From assembly GCA_965116335.1 (NCBI GenBank), contig OZ220677.1:2232001-2296000 (forward strand): a stretch of DNA of 64,000 nucleotides, written 5' to 3'. Shown piece by piece: positions 8,525-17,792 of the stretch. Origin of the DNA: G963663315 sp965116335. GTDB taxonomy: Bacteria; Pseudomonadota; Gammaproteobacteria; Arenicellales; Poriferihabitantaceae. A program made the translations under genes and the position numbers. The notes beneath the pieces were generated by a model, which was given only the letters and a program-made list of their open reading frames with translations, did not search any database and had not been told where the DNA came from. The number at the start of each line of letters is the position of its first letter. The stretch's first letter is position 1.

Positions 8525-8544
8525 TTGTATCTTAAAAGATACAA
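8525..8544. promoter_or_regulatory. Inverted-repeat operator before the HigBA-like pair
   Basis: TTGTATCTT (8525-8533) and AAGATACAA (8536-8544) form a perfect nine-base inverted repeat with an AA spacer, eight bases upstream of the toxin ATG. Position and symmetry fit autoregulation by the antitoxin (known for the family, inferred here). Confidence 0.7.
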
Positions 8545-8751
8545 TGATTTCTGTTAAGGAAAGCCTGATCAAGGCTGCGGATAAGAGGAAAAAGCGGCAA
8601 GGATACTGATGCTTATCGACCTGATACGATGTCTGCCGAAACGGAAGACGGAGACTACTAAACGCTTTTACAGTCATGTCTGCAAACGGATAGATGCATT
8701 ATTGTGAAAATTTATGATTCTGTTACAGGGGTAACTCATTATTCTTAAAAT

Positions 8752-11700
8752 ATGATTGAAGATTCGAATTACAAACCTGACTCTCTAATTGAGAACGCGG
8801 CGAAATATGGCGAGTTGGTCGTTTTCGTGGGTGCAGGAGCATCCATGCTGTGTGGCAGCCCCAACTGGCGCGAATTCGCAAACAAAGTGGTTGATGAACT
8901 CGAGAAGGATGACGTGCTCAGTTTCCTGGAAGCGGAGCAATTGCGCGGATTTGATGACCCAAGGCGAACACTTTCAATAGCGATCTCTCTTGCCCGAAAG
9001 CAAGGCACAGAAATTGACTTCGACAGCATCTTGCACCCGTCTAGCCCGCGCCCGGATGGCAGAGAACTGTATAGATTGCTCTGGAAATGGAAGCCGGTCT
9101 TCGTTACTACAAATTACGACAAGTGGCTGGATGATCCTGGCTCGGAAGATCTGTCCTCCGAGATCAGGGTGGAAAGTGAATCGGAGCCTGCCAAACTGGC
9201 AGGTAGAATACCGAAGTACTACTCACCGGGACATCTGTCTCCAGCCTTGTTAGCTGAACGGGGGTCTGTAATTCATCTGCATGGCACTTATATGGAGTCG
9301 GAGTCTATGGTGGTATCCCTGAGGGATTATATCGAACACTATGCAGACCAGAGGGTACAGGCGTTTCTCTCCGAGATGTTCAGGCACTACACAGTGCTTT
9401 TCGTGGGATACGGACTCGCGGAATTGGAGATTCTGGAACATGTCATTCGATCCAACGATTCCCTTGGGACCGGAACAGCGCGACATGTACTGTTGTATCC
9501 CTATCGGTCGACCGAGTCAGTTCAGAAAGTATTTGTCGAGGATTATTTTCGCGATCAATGCGGTGTGCGGATATCCCCATATTGTATTGACAACAAGGGT
9601 TATAGGGAGGTCGTTGATGTTTTTAGGAACTGGGTTTCCGAGTTGGATATTCGCGAGCCAACCATACTGAATCTTCAAGTACGCATTGATGGGTACGTTA
9701 ATTCGCCGAATCCGATCAACCGGAAAGCAGCACTAGAAATGGTGCAAAAAACCCCCAAGCTTTACCCGTACTTCATGAACTCTCTGAAAGATCCGGTCTG
9801 GTTCGGTGAACTTGACGATACAGGATTTTTCAACGTGAAATATAGCCCATGGGGAAAGATAGTTGAGAATGAACGGAACGTTATCTGGCAGCATCAAGAA
9901 TGGCCTGCACTGCACTACCTTGAACGGATTGCAGGACAAGTGCAAGATGACCAGGCGAGTAGAATTGCAGACATTGTACGCATCACCAGTACAAACACGC
10001 AAACAAAAGAGTTGGACAATGTAAGAACTTGGTGGTCGTTGGCAACCATCCTATCACAGTTGCAGTTGGATGTTATCAGTGATCAGGACCTTGAGATGGT
10101 CCGGTTTTGGTTGACTGAATGTGCCGGGTCGAACCTTGTTGGTCAGGAACTGGGCGAAAAGTTACTCCCACGCCTCTTATGCAGCCCAAATTCGACGAAC
10201 TGGCAGAAGGCATTACTTTTGGTTGATATCCTATTGATGGATCATGGCATGGAAGGATCATCATTAGACGGCCACCAATTGAATAAAGTACTGAAGACAT
10301 CGACAGGGAAGCTCGGGGAGCGTTGTGGCGTTGCAGCCGTTGATAGGTTGGTCGGCCACCTGACCGGGCACATTGGTGCCGTTGAGATCGACAACCATTT
10401 ATCCCTCAGGCGTTCGGCAATAGAGAAACATGAGCAGGATGCTTACAAGGAAGGTATGCGTGGAGTACTTATTGATGCTGTACGTGATACCGCCTTAGGG
10501 GCTACTCGAAATGATGCTGATAAGGGAAAGGCTGCCACTAAATTACTCCTTGAGTCCCCCTACCCAACAGTTGTACGTGTGGGAATCTATGTGTGCAGCG
10601 AGCACTACGGGACTGTCGGGGAAATCTTTTGGGATTGCGTACAGGAAGATTGGTTCATCAATCCTTCCTATTGGCACGAACTCTATTGGCTCATCAGGAA
10701 AGCTTTTCCCAGGTTCTCCGCCACCGACAGATCCCGGTTTCTTAGCTTCGTGGATCGGGCGAGAGGAGATTGGTTAGACAGGTCACGTCAGCAAGAGTTG
10801 GACGAAGAACTCAGGCGAAACATCCTGTATCCTGCATTCGGACTGGGAGATGAAGAGGTCGATGAAAAGTATCGGTCTCTGGAGCAGCGTCTAGGGTCGG
10901 TTGGTGACCACCCTGATTTTGTTATCTACATGGGTGATCCGCTAAAAGATTTGAGTTCCGTTGAATCTGACAAACTGATTGGTGTGTCTGATGAGGAATT
11001 GATAGATTCTCTGACGAACTTCGTGCCCAGCAGCCAAAGTTCGGACGGCCTGACGTATCAAGAAGTTGTCTCGTCAATTTCCAAATCAGTAAGGGCGAGT
11101 GAAGATGGCTTTGCTCAACAGATCAAACAGTTTTCTGGTTTAGCGCGCCCTTTCCAGTACGGCCTCATCAGAGGACTCAAGGAACGTTGGTCTGACGACA
11201 AGCGGGATATTGATTGGTCGGCAACGTTATCCTTGCTCCAGGAAATCGTGTCCTCTCCGACATTCAAGACGGATATGGAGATAGACAAGACAGAAAGACA
11301 GGAGTTCTCTGTCCTCCGGTTTGCAAGGGAAATCGCAGACCTACTGAAGATGGCATTCGAGAAAGAACGACATCTCCCCACAGAGCTTTATAAATCGTGC
11401 CTTGTGGTACTACGCCTGATTCTGGAGGCTATTCCTCCCACGGAATCCGTACAACTGAACGATGCTGTTATATATGTATTAAACTCGCCCAGAGGTCAAA
11501 CCCTGAGAGTATTTATCCACCTCGCGCTTGCAATGCGGCGTGAAGAAAAGGAAACCGGCCAAGGTTCAGATAATACTTGGGCCAGTGTGGGCCAGGTATT
11601 TGAGGCTGAATTGAAAACCAGTGAATCAGGAAAGAATGTAGATTTCGCGACTCTGGCCGGGATGTGTTGCTCGAACTTGCATTACATCAACCCACAATGG

Positions 11701-12480
11701 ACAGAAGACAACTTTGACCGACTGCTCTCGTCTTCCAATGATAAGGCTTGGAGATATGCAGCTCAGGGTTTTGCATATCAGCGTTATTTATATGGCTGGC
11801 TATTCGACAAGTTGATCGCTGGAGGTCACTTATGGAAGATGATCTACTCGAAAGAACTCCCCGACCAAGTAACGGAAAAAGCACTTCAATTTCTGGGGCT
11901 CGCCTACCTTGAAAACATGGAGAGCTTTGATGATGGTGGATTGTTCTCCAAGCTTGTTGCTGATCTGAGGGTCAGGGAGCTATCCCGGTTGTGCTGGTTC
12001 TTTTGGACCTCCCGGGAGGAGAATGGACCTTCACCTCATGCACCCAGAATACTGGCGTTTTGGCTGAAGGTGGCGAACCAAATTCAAGTAAACAAGGAGG
12101 TGGTTCCTGAATTGCAGTCTGCTCTCAACCTATTGATCGTTTTCGTCCAGGAACTTTCACCTCCCATTGTAGGTGCGCTAGTGCAAGCAGCACCTCACGC
12201 GCAGATTCGTCATCATGGATACATACTCATCAAGAATCTGGCCCGTCTCGTGAGTCGGTATCCCAAAGAGGTTGCAAAAATTTTTCGGGCGGCGATGTCG
12301 GGATTCTTGCCAAACTACCGGAAAGAAGATGTGATTGGATGTATTACAGGGCTATGGGAGGCCGGTGAGGTAGACGAAGCTGAGCGGATATGTAACGAAT
12401 ACGCAGAGCGTGGCTCAACCCTCTTGAACGAGACTTACAACAAGTTGCGCTCCCAACAGCGTCTGCAAGATTCCACCTAA
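8752..12480 (+). CDS. SIR2-domain protein with long C-terminal region, probable antiphage NADase
   Basis: A 1242-residue protein. Residues about 20-230 form a SIR2_2-type domain: VVFVGAGAS (23-31) binds NAD, TTNYD (119-123) and IHLHGT (174-179, with the catalytic His) follow, then LFVGYGLAE near 216. Bacterial SIR2 proteins of this kind hydrolyse NAD+ to stop growth when phage is sensed. The remaining thousand residues are largely alpha-helical with no recognisable motif; I infer a sensor or scaffold as in DSR-type proteins, but a family match is not visible. It stands alone: upstream is the HigBA-like pair on the other strand, downstream a broken glycosyltransferase gene. No partner gene is adjacent. 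Acidic-to-neutral composition; no signal or membrane segment. Confidence 0.8.
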   Translation: MIEDSNYKPDSLIENAAKYGELVVFVGAGASMLCGSPNWREFANKVVDELEKDDVLSFLEAEQLRGFDDPRRTLSIAISLARKQGTEIDFDSILHPSSPRPDGRELYRLLWKWKPVFVTTNYDKWLDDPGSEDLSSEIRVESESEPAKLAGRIPKYYSPGHLSPALLAERGSVIHLHGTYMESESMVVSLRDYIEHYADQRVQAFLSEMFRHYTVLFVGYGLAELEILEHVIRSNDSLGTGTARHVLLYPYRSTESVQKVFVEDYFRDQCGVRISPYCIDNKGYREVVDVFRNWVSELDIREPTILNLQVRIDGYVNSPNPINRKAALEMVQKTPKLYPYFMNSLKDPVWFGELDDTGFFNVKYSPWGKIVENERNVIWQHQEWPALHYLERIAGQVQDDQASRIADIVRITSTNTQTKELDNVRTWWSLATILSQLQLDVISDQDLEMVRFWLTECAGSNLVGQELGEKLLPRLLCSPNSTNWQKALLLVDILLMDHGMEGSSLDGHQLNKVLKTSTGKLGERCGVAAVDRLVGHLTGHIGAVEIDNHLSLRRSAIEKHEQDAYKEGMRGVLIDAVRDTALGATRNDADKGKAATKLLLESPYPTVVRVGIYVCSEHYGTVGEIFWDCVQEDWFINPSYWHELYWLIRKAFPRFSATDRSRFLSFVDRARGDWLDRSRQQELDEELRRNILYPAFGLGDEEVDEKYRSLEQRLGSVGDHPDFVIYMGDPLKDLSSVESDKLIGVSDEELIDSLTNFVPSSQSSDGLTYQEVVSSISKSVRASEDGFAQQIKQFSGLARPFQYGLIRGLKERWSDDKRDIDWSATLSLLQEIVSSPTFKTDMEIDKTERQEFSVLRFAREIADLLKMAFEKERHLPTELYKSCLVVLRLILEAIPPTESVQLNDAVIYVLNSPRGQTLRVFIHLALAMRREEKETGQGSDNTWASVGQVFEAELKTSESGKNVDFATLAGMCCSNLHYINPQWTEDNFDRLLSSSNDKAWRYAAQGFAYQRYLYGWLFDKLIAGGHLWKMIYSKELPDQVTEKALQFLGLAYLENMESFDDGGLFSKLVADLRVRELSRLCWFFWTSREENGPSPHAPRILAFWLKVANQIQVNKEVVPELQSALNLLIVFVQELSPPIVGALVQAAPHAQIRHHGYILIKNLARLVSRYPKEVAKIFRAAMSGFLPNYRKEDVIGCITGLWEAGEVDEAERICNEYAERGSTLLNETYNKLRSQQRLQDST

Positions 12481-12596
12481 CGGCATCATCAAGGATGAAC
12501 ATTGATAGAGAGTCAGGTGTTAACTCGAAAAGTTCACTAAGCACTACCGTATTCGTTCTTTCGCCTAACCCGAATAATTCACAAAGGACTGACCAC

Positions 12597-13069
12597 TTAC
12601 ACTTGGCCGTATCTATCAGCAAGAACCTGGGTATCCTGTTTATAGTCATGCCGGATTTTCAAATAGTCCTCATTGAAATGAGTCGGGGCATGTAAAACCT
12701 CCATGACTGGATTGTAAACACTGATTATTTGACCTTTGGCGCGGGTGAAAAAATCAGCATGGTCCAATCGTTTTAGTCGGGGGTCCCAACCAACTTGGCG
12801 AATACGGTCCGTTCTCCCCAACCAGAAATTAGCTGTTTTCTCATACACAATCAGTCCATTAATATCCGTACCTTTCGGAACCTTGTTTTCCTTTTCATTA
12901 GGCATCAAGGAGTGATTGTCGAAATATTCAAGCTCTCCATAGTATGGTAGATACAGTACCCTGCCGCCCACCAGATCAACATTCGGAGTATTCTCCAGAT
13001 AATGGAGTGATGAAAAAAGGTCCGATTTTCGATAAAAAATATAATCATCATCAAGCAGGATAATATACC
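12597..13069 (-). pseudogene. 5'-truncated family 2 glycosyltransferase
   Basis: Reading the minus strand from about 13069 gives WYIILLDDDYIFYRKSD, with the metal-binding DxD region. It continues through NFWLGRTDRIRQVGWDPRL and HADFFTRAKG, the C-terminal half of GT2 enzymes related to beta-1,4-N-acetylgalactosaminyltransferases. The stop is at 12597. The N-terminal half is absent: upstream sequence is AT-rich and non-coding. Parts of it recur at 15650-15740 and 15833-15872, so this remnant was copied together with the AAA/nuclease gene. Confidence 0.7.
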
Positions 13070-13638
13070 AATACTACCAAAAAAAGCGGATTGATCTGAT
13101 ATTTTTAATTTATACTATCAAAATATAGATAGATTGTTTTTTATTCTGGATCATGAAGAATAAAGATATTTTATTTTCGTTTAATGTATAACTATTATTT
13201 ATAAATACTATCAATATACGCAGGTCGGGCTTATAGTTGTATGGCTCAGTTCAGACGAAGGGCAGATCATGTAGCGCTAATAGCGTTCCTGTCGTAGCGT
13301 GGGTCACCCCGCCGCTTCTCATGTTATGATGCGCGGATAATGAATGAGAATCAGGACAAGACCCGCCGCCGACTTCCGATCGGCATCCAGACCTTCCGGC
13401 ATATCCGGGAGCGCAACTGCTACTATGTAGACAAGACCCCTCTGATCCGGCAGATGATTGATCAGGGTTCTTACTACTTCCTTTCTCGCCCGCGCCGTTT
13501 CGGCAAGAGTCTACTGCTTGATACCCTGCGCGAATTGTTCTCTGGCAATGAAGAATTATTCCGGGGGCTGGATATTCACGACCACTGGGACTGGAACCCG
13601 GAACAAAAGCATCCAGTAGTGCGGTTAAGTTTCGGTGG
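13046..13638. repeat. 593-bp exact duplicate block (first copy)
   Basis: Positions 13046-13638 and 15833-16425 (offset 2787) are identical by eye. The block spans a bit of glycosyltransferase remnant, an AT-rich leader (13070-13230) and the first 99 codons of AAA/nuclease copies 2 and 3. The leader holds no gene. The last bases before the ATG contain TTATGATG, a possible -10 element. Confidence 0.85.
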
Positions 13639-14926
13639 ACTGTACAACAGTCCGCAGGCCCTGGAGAAAAACATTCATACGCAGTTGAACATCATTGAGC
13701 GGCACTTTGGTCTGGAACAAGGTTCAGCGGAAAATTCTGGATCGGATCGTTTCATGGATGTACTGGATCGTCTGCATGAACAAAGCGGGCGTGAAGTCGT
13801 GGTGCTGATTGACGAATACGACAAGCCCATCCTGGATGTACTGGAAAACCCGGAGATGGCCAGAGCCAACCGGGATTACTTGAGGGGATTCTACGGCATC
13901 ATCAAGGACAGTGCGGAACATATCCGATTCGTCTTCATTACCGGCGTCAGTATGTTCTCCAATGTAAATCTGTTCTCCGGTCTTAATAACCTGAAGAACA
14001 TCAGTCTGGATGCAAGATATTCCACTATCTGCGGTTATACGGACAATGACCTCGATACCGTATTCGCTCCAGAGTTGTTCGAACTTGATCGAGAAGAGAT
14101 CAAACGCTGGTACAACGGCTACAGTTGGTCAGGTGATGAGAAAGTCTATAATCCGTTCGATGTATTGTTACTATTCGATAGTCGGGAATATGAACCGCAC
14201 TGGTTCCGCACAGGTACACCGACCTTTCTGTACCGGGAGTTAGTCAAGAATAAAATCAGCCCGATGGAACTTGAGCACCGTACTGCAGACCGTGAACTGG
14301 TTTCTACCTTTGATGTAGAGAGCTATAACATAGATGCCTTGTTGTTTCAGACCGGGTATCTGACTATTGTGGGTAAGGAACAGACAGGAGGCTTGACCGA
14401 ATACCGTCTGGGTTATCCGAACTATGAAGTAGAATTGAGTCTGAACCGGGGATTGCTGCGTTATGTGACAGGTATTGACCAAATCACGAAGCAGGGAATG
14501 GGTTTGCTTCGATTACTGGCAGAACAAGACTTTGCTGGATTTGCCGAAGAATTTCGTGCGTATCTGTCCGGGATACCACATCCGTGGCATGACAGTGCCA
14601 ATCTGAGTCATTATGAGTCGTGGTATGCGAGTCTGTTGTATATGAACTTCCGGGCTATTGGAGTGGACTTGCGGGTAGAGGAGTCCAGTAGCCGGGGTCG
14701 TTCAGACATGGTACTGATTCATGCCGGTCAGGTATTTATCATGGAATTGAAGGTAGTGGAAGATGAATCGGGTAAAGAGGCGGCATTGGATCAGGCGATG
14801 GCACAGATTAGGGACAAGGGCTACAGCGAGAAATACCGCAATCAGGGCAAACCGATTCACCATATTGCGCTTGCCTTCGGGCGGACGGAACGTAATTTGC
14901 TGGGGATTCGGGTGGAATGTGGCTGA
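13340..14926 (+). CDS. AAA-ATPase-like/PD-(D/E)XK nuclease family protein, copy 2
   Basis: Same 528-residue architecture as copy 1: RPRRFGKS at 50-57, VVLIDEYD at 154-161, nuclease D456 and ELK 469-471. Residues 101-140 (beginning LYNSPQALEKN) are unlike copies 1 and 3. By nucleotide it is identical to copy 3 from the leader to codon 99 and again from 13761 to 14232. From about codon 300 on it is closer to copy 1 (for example KEQTGGLTEY at 346-355). It is thus a mosaic. The sequence after the stop (14926-14965) resembles the 5' coding part of coq7 around 4579-4612. Confidence 0.85.
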   Translation: MNENQDKTRRRLPIGIQTFRHIRERNCYYVDKTPLIRQMIDQGSYYFLSRPRRFGKSLLLDTLRELFSGNEELFRGLDIHDHWDWNPEQKHPVVRLSFGGLYNSPQALEKNIHTQLNIIERHFGLEQGSAENSGSDRFMDVLDRLHEQSGREVVVLIDEYDKPILDVLENPEMARANRDYLRGFYGIIKDSAEHIRFVFITGVSMFSNVNLFSGLNNLKNISLDARYSTICGYTDNDLDTVFAPELFELDREEIKRWYNGYSWSGDEKVYNPFDVLLLFDSREYEPHWFRTGTPTFLYRELVKNKISPMELEHRTADRELVSTFDVESYNIDALLFQTGYLTIVGKEQTGGLTEYRLGYPNYEVELSLNRGLLRYVTGIDQITKQGMGLLRLLAEQDFAGFAEEFRAYLSGIPHPWHDSANLSHYESWYASLLYMNFRAIGVDLRVEESSSRGRSDMVLIHAGQVFIMELKVVEDESGKEAALDQAMAQIRDKGYSEKYRNQGKPIHHIALAFGRTERNLLGIRVECG

Positions 14927-15054
14927 GTTGTTGTGTGTCAAGGCGTGGTCAAGCGGGAACACGCTTCGGTATCATCTGATTTGCTGTTGGACAACTCTGA
15001 TGCTTGCAAAATTAGCAATCATATAATATCTCACGTCAGTGAACAGCAAACACC

Positions 15055-15381
15055 ATGATTTACAAAGGCTATACCGCTCGTATCGACTATGATGACGATG
15101 ACCACCTTTTTACAGGGAGAATCGCGGGTATTCAGGATATTGTGGGTTTTCACGCTGACACAGTGGACGGACTGCAGGAAGCCTTCCATGAGGCGGTGGA
15201 AGATTACCTCGAAGCTTGTGCCAGAATCGGAAAGAAGCCCAATAAAGTTTACTCCGGGCAGGTCATGTTCCGGATCAGTCCCGAAGTTCACCGCAAGGCT
15301 GCATTGAGAGCCGCGCTTGAGCGAAAGAGTCTGAACCAGTGGGCCGAGGAAGTGCTCAGTCGTGCGACAACAGATGCATGA
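15055..15381 (+). CDS. Orphan HicB-family antitoxin
   Basis: A 108-residue protein with the HicB pattern: a partial RNase H-like N-terminal part (YKGYTARIDYDDDDHLFTGRI, then GFHADTVDGLQEAFHEAVEDYL) and a C-terminal ribbon-helix-helix (FRISPEVHRKAALRAALE, then LNQWAEEVL). HicB normally neutralises the HicA mRNA interferase and represses the operon. No HicA frame is seen on either side, so this is an orphan. It sits between AAA/nuclease copies 2 and 3. Start at the ATG after AACACC, with only a weak ribosome-binding site. Confidence 0.85.
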   Translation: MIYKGYTARIDYDDDDHLFTGRIAGIQDIVGFHADTVDGLQEAFHEAVEDYLEACARIGKKPNKVYSGQVMFRISPEVHRKAALRAALERKSLNQWAEEVLSRATTDA

Positions 15382-15832
15382 TCTACGCCTGAGTCGTGTA
15401 GCATAACTTCAGACAGATAAATACTCCTGTATCAGCATGATTGCCTGGTCGGTCATGCAATGTTCTATCATGCAGACTTGAGCCGGGTGACCACGGACAG
15501 CGTAGACTTGAGTAAGACCAGATTGCACCTCAAGGAGAATTCGGTCTAATTTCGATATTATGCATGAATCTGGAAAGACTGGCTCGTGACAATCTGCTCA
15601 AAAGCGGCCTGGAATCGGTCAATAACGCTTTGGGCTGGCCTCTTGTATCTGGCCGTATCTATCAGCGAGAACCTGGGTATCCTGTTTATAGTCATGCCGG
15701 ATTTTCAAATAGTCCTCATTGAAGCGAGTCGGGGCATGTACCAACCCCTCAGGCTTATCTCTGGATTGGAAAACACTGGGTGAAACCCTTCACCTCGCTG
15801 TGAATAAAAAGCGTCACCTCATGTCCTTGCCC
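15382..15832. pseudogene. Gene-free stretch with second glycosyltransferase remnant
   Basis: Positions 15650-15740 match 12604-12694 (91 bp, few differences) and encode on the minus strand HAPTRFNEDYLKIRHDY, the C-terminal end of the same GT2 protein. Codons for LLDD from its DxD region follow at about 15836-15872. The part between is deleted and rearranged, with stops. Nothing else is recognisable in 15382-15640. Confidence 0.6.
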
Positions 15833-16425
15833 CATCATCAAGCAGGATAATATACCAATACTACCAAAAAAAGCGGATTGATCTGATATTTTTAATTTAT
15901 ACTATCAAAATATAGATAGATTGTTTTTTATTCTGGATCATGAAGAATAAAGATATTTTATTTTCGTTTAATGTATAACTATTATTTATAAATACTATCA
16001 ATATACGCAGGTCGGGCTTATAGTTGTATGGCTCAGTTCAGACGAAGGGCAGATCATGTAGCGCTAATAGCGTTCCTGTCGTAGCGTGGGTCACCCCGCC
16101 GCTTCTCATGTTATGATGCGCGGATAATGAATGAGAATCAGGACAAGACCCGCCGCCGACTTCCGATCGGCATCCAGACCTTCCGGCATATCCGGGAGCG
16201 CAACTGCTACTATGTAGACAAGACCCCTCTGATCCGGCAGATGATTGATCAGGGTTCTTACTACTTCCTTTCTCGCCCGCGCCGTTTCGGCAAGAGTCTA
16301 CTGCTTGATACCCTGCGCGAATTGTTCTCTGGCAATGAAGAATTATTCCGGGGGCTGGATATTCACGACCACTGGGACTGGAACCCGGAACAAAAGCATC
16401 CAGTAGTGCGGTTAAGTTTCGGTGG
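15833..16425. repeat. 593-bp exact duplicate block (second copy)
   Basis: Identical by eye to 13046-13638. It ends at codon 99/100 of AAA/nuclease copy 3, exactly where the divergent cassette begins. Confidence 0.85.
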
Positions 16426-17713
16426 TAAACACACAGAGCCGGGCGATCTGGATGGCGATATTATCGAACAACTGGAAAGTGTAGAACGGCATTACGGTCT
16501 GGCTCACGCCACTGCGTCGCATACGGGTCCCCGCCGCCTGCGGAACATACTGGATCGTCTGCATGAACAAAGCGGGCGTGAAGTCGTGGTGCTGATTGAC
16601 GAATACGACAAGCCCATCCTGGATGTACTGGAAAACCCGGAGATGGCCAGAGCCAACCGGGATTACTTGAGGGGATTCTACGGCATCATCAAGGACAGTG
16701 CGGAACATATCCGATTCGTCTTCATTACCGGCGTCAGTATGTTCTCCAATGTAAATCTGTTCTCCGGTCTTAATAACCTGAAGAACATCAGTCTGGATGC
16801 AAGATATTCCACTATCTGCGGTTATACGGACAATGACCTCGATACCGTATTCGCTCCAGAGTTGTTCGAACTTGATCGAGAAGAGATCAAACGCTGGTAC
16901 AACGGCTACAGTTGGTCAGGTGATGAGAAAGTCTATAATCCGTTCGATGTATTGTTACTATTCGATAGTCGGGAATATGAACCGCACTGGTTCCGCACAG
17001 GTACACCGACCTTTCTGTATCGGGAGTTAGTCAAGAATAAAATCAGCCCGATGGAACTGGAGCATCGTACCGCGAGCAAGGAACTGGTTTCTACCTTTGA
17101 TGTAGAGAGCTATAACATAGATGCTCTGTTGTTTCAGACCGGGTATCTGACTATTGTGGGGAAAGAACGCCACGGCTCCCGTACACACTACCTTCTGGAC
17201 TATCCGAACCATGAGGTGGAACTGAGTCTGAATCATGGATTACTGCGTTATATGACCCAGGATGATTATGCGGATCAGCAGGGAGACCGACTGCTTGAGT
17301 TACTGGCAGAACAAGACTTTGCTGGATTTGCCGAAGAGTTTCGTGTCTATCTGTCCGGGATACCGCATCCGTGGCATGACAGCGCCAATTTGAGTCATTA
17401 TGAATCGTGGTATGCGAGTCTGTTGTATATGAACTTCCGGGCTATTGGCGTGGACTTGCGGCTAGAGGAGTCTACCAGCCGGGGTCGTTCAGACATGGTG
17501 TTGATTCATGCGGGTCAGGTATTTATTATGGAATTGAAGGTAGCGGAAGATGAATCGGGTAAAGAGGCGGCATTGGATCAGGCGATGGCACAGATTAGGG
17601 ACAAGGGCTACAGTGAGAAATACCGCAACCAGGGACAACAGATTCACCATATTGCACTTGCTTTCGGGCGGACGGAACGTAATCTGCTGGGGGTTCGGGT
17701 GGAGTGTGGCTGA
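16127..17713 (+). CDS. AAA-ATPase-like/PD-(D/E)XK nuclease family protein, copy 3
   Basis: Same length and motifs as copies 1 and 2. Two stretches differ: residues 101-140 (beginning KHTEPGDLDGD) and a second one at about 347-394 (KERHGSRTHY, then MTQDDYADQQGD), where copies 1 and 2 agree with each other. Residues 141-298 are encoded by DNA identical to copy 2. The KAP NTPase gene starts 79 bases after the stop on the same strand. The 3' flank begins TGAGTTGTTGT like that of copy 2 and then also has a coq7-like GCGGTCAAGCCGT. Confidence 0.85.
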   Translation: MNENQDKTRRRLPIGIQTFRHIRERNCYYVDKTPLIRQMIDQGSYYFLSRPRRFGKSLLLDTLRELFSGNEELFRGLDIHDHWDWNPEQKHPVVRLSFGGKHTEPGDLDGDIIEQLESVERHYGLAHATASHTGPRRLRNILDRLHEQSGREVVVLIDEYDKPILDVLENPEMARANRDYLRGFYGIIKDSAEHIRFVFITGVSMFSNVNLFSGLNNLKNISLDARYSTICGYTDNDLDTVFAPELFELDREEIKRWYNGYSWSGDEKVYNPFDVLLLFDSREYEPHWFRTGTPTFLYRELVKNKISPMELEHRTASKELVSTFDVESYNIDALLFQTGYLTIVGKERHGSRTHYLLDYPNHEVELSLNHGLLRYMTQDDYADQQGDRLLELLAEQDFAGFAEEFRVYLSGIPHPWHDSANLSHYESWYASLLYMNFRAIGVDLRLEESTSRGRSDMVLIHAGQVFIMELKVAEDESGKEAALDQAMAQIRDKGYSEKYRNQGQQIHHIALAFGRTERNLLGVRVECG

Positions 17714-17792
17714 GTTGTTGTTAGGGTGCGGTCAAGCCGTAACAGATTCATTACTTGGCAAGAACGCCCATAGCCGGAAGGTATAACAGCGA

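Noticed and set aside
12495..12695. 66-residue plus-strand frame after the SIR2 gene
   Set aside because: It is antisense to the glycosyltransferase remnant, whose minus frame shows clear GT2 motifs.
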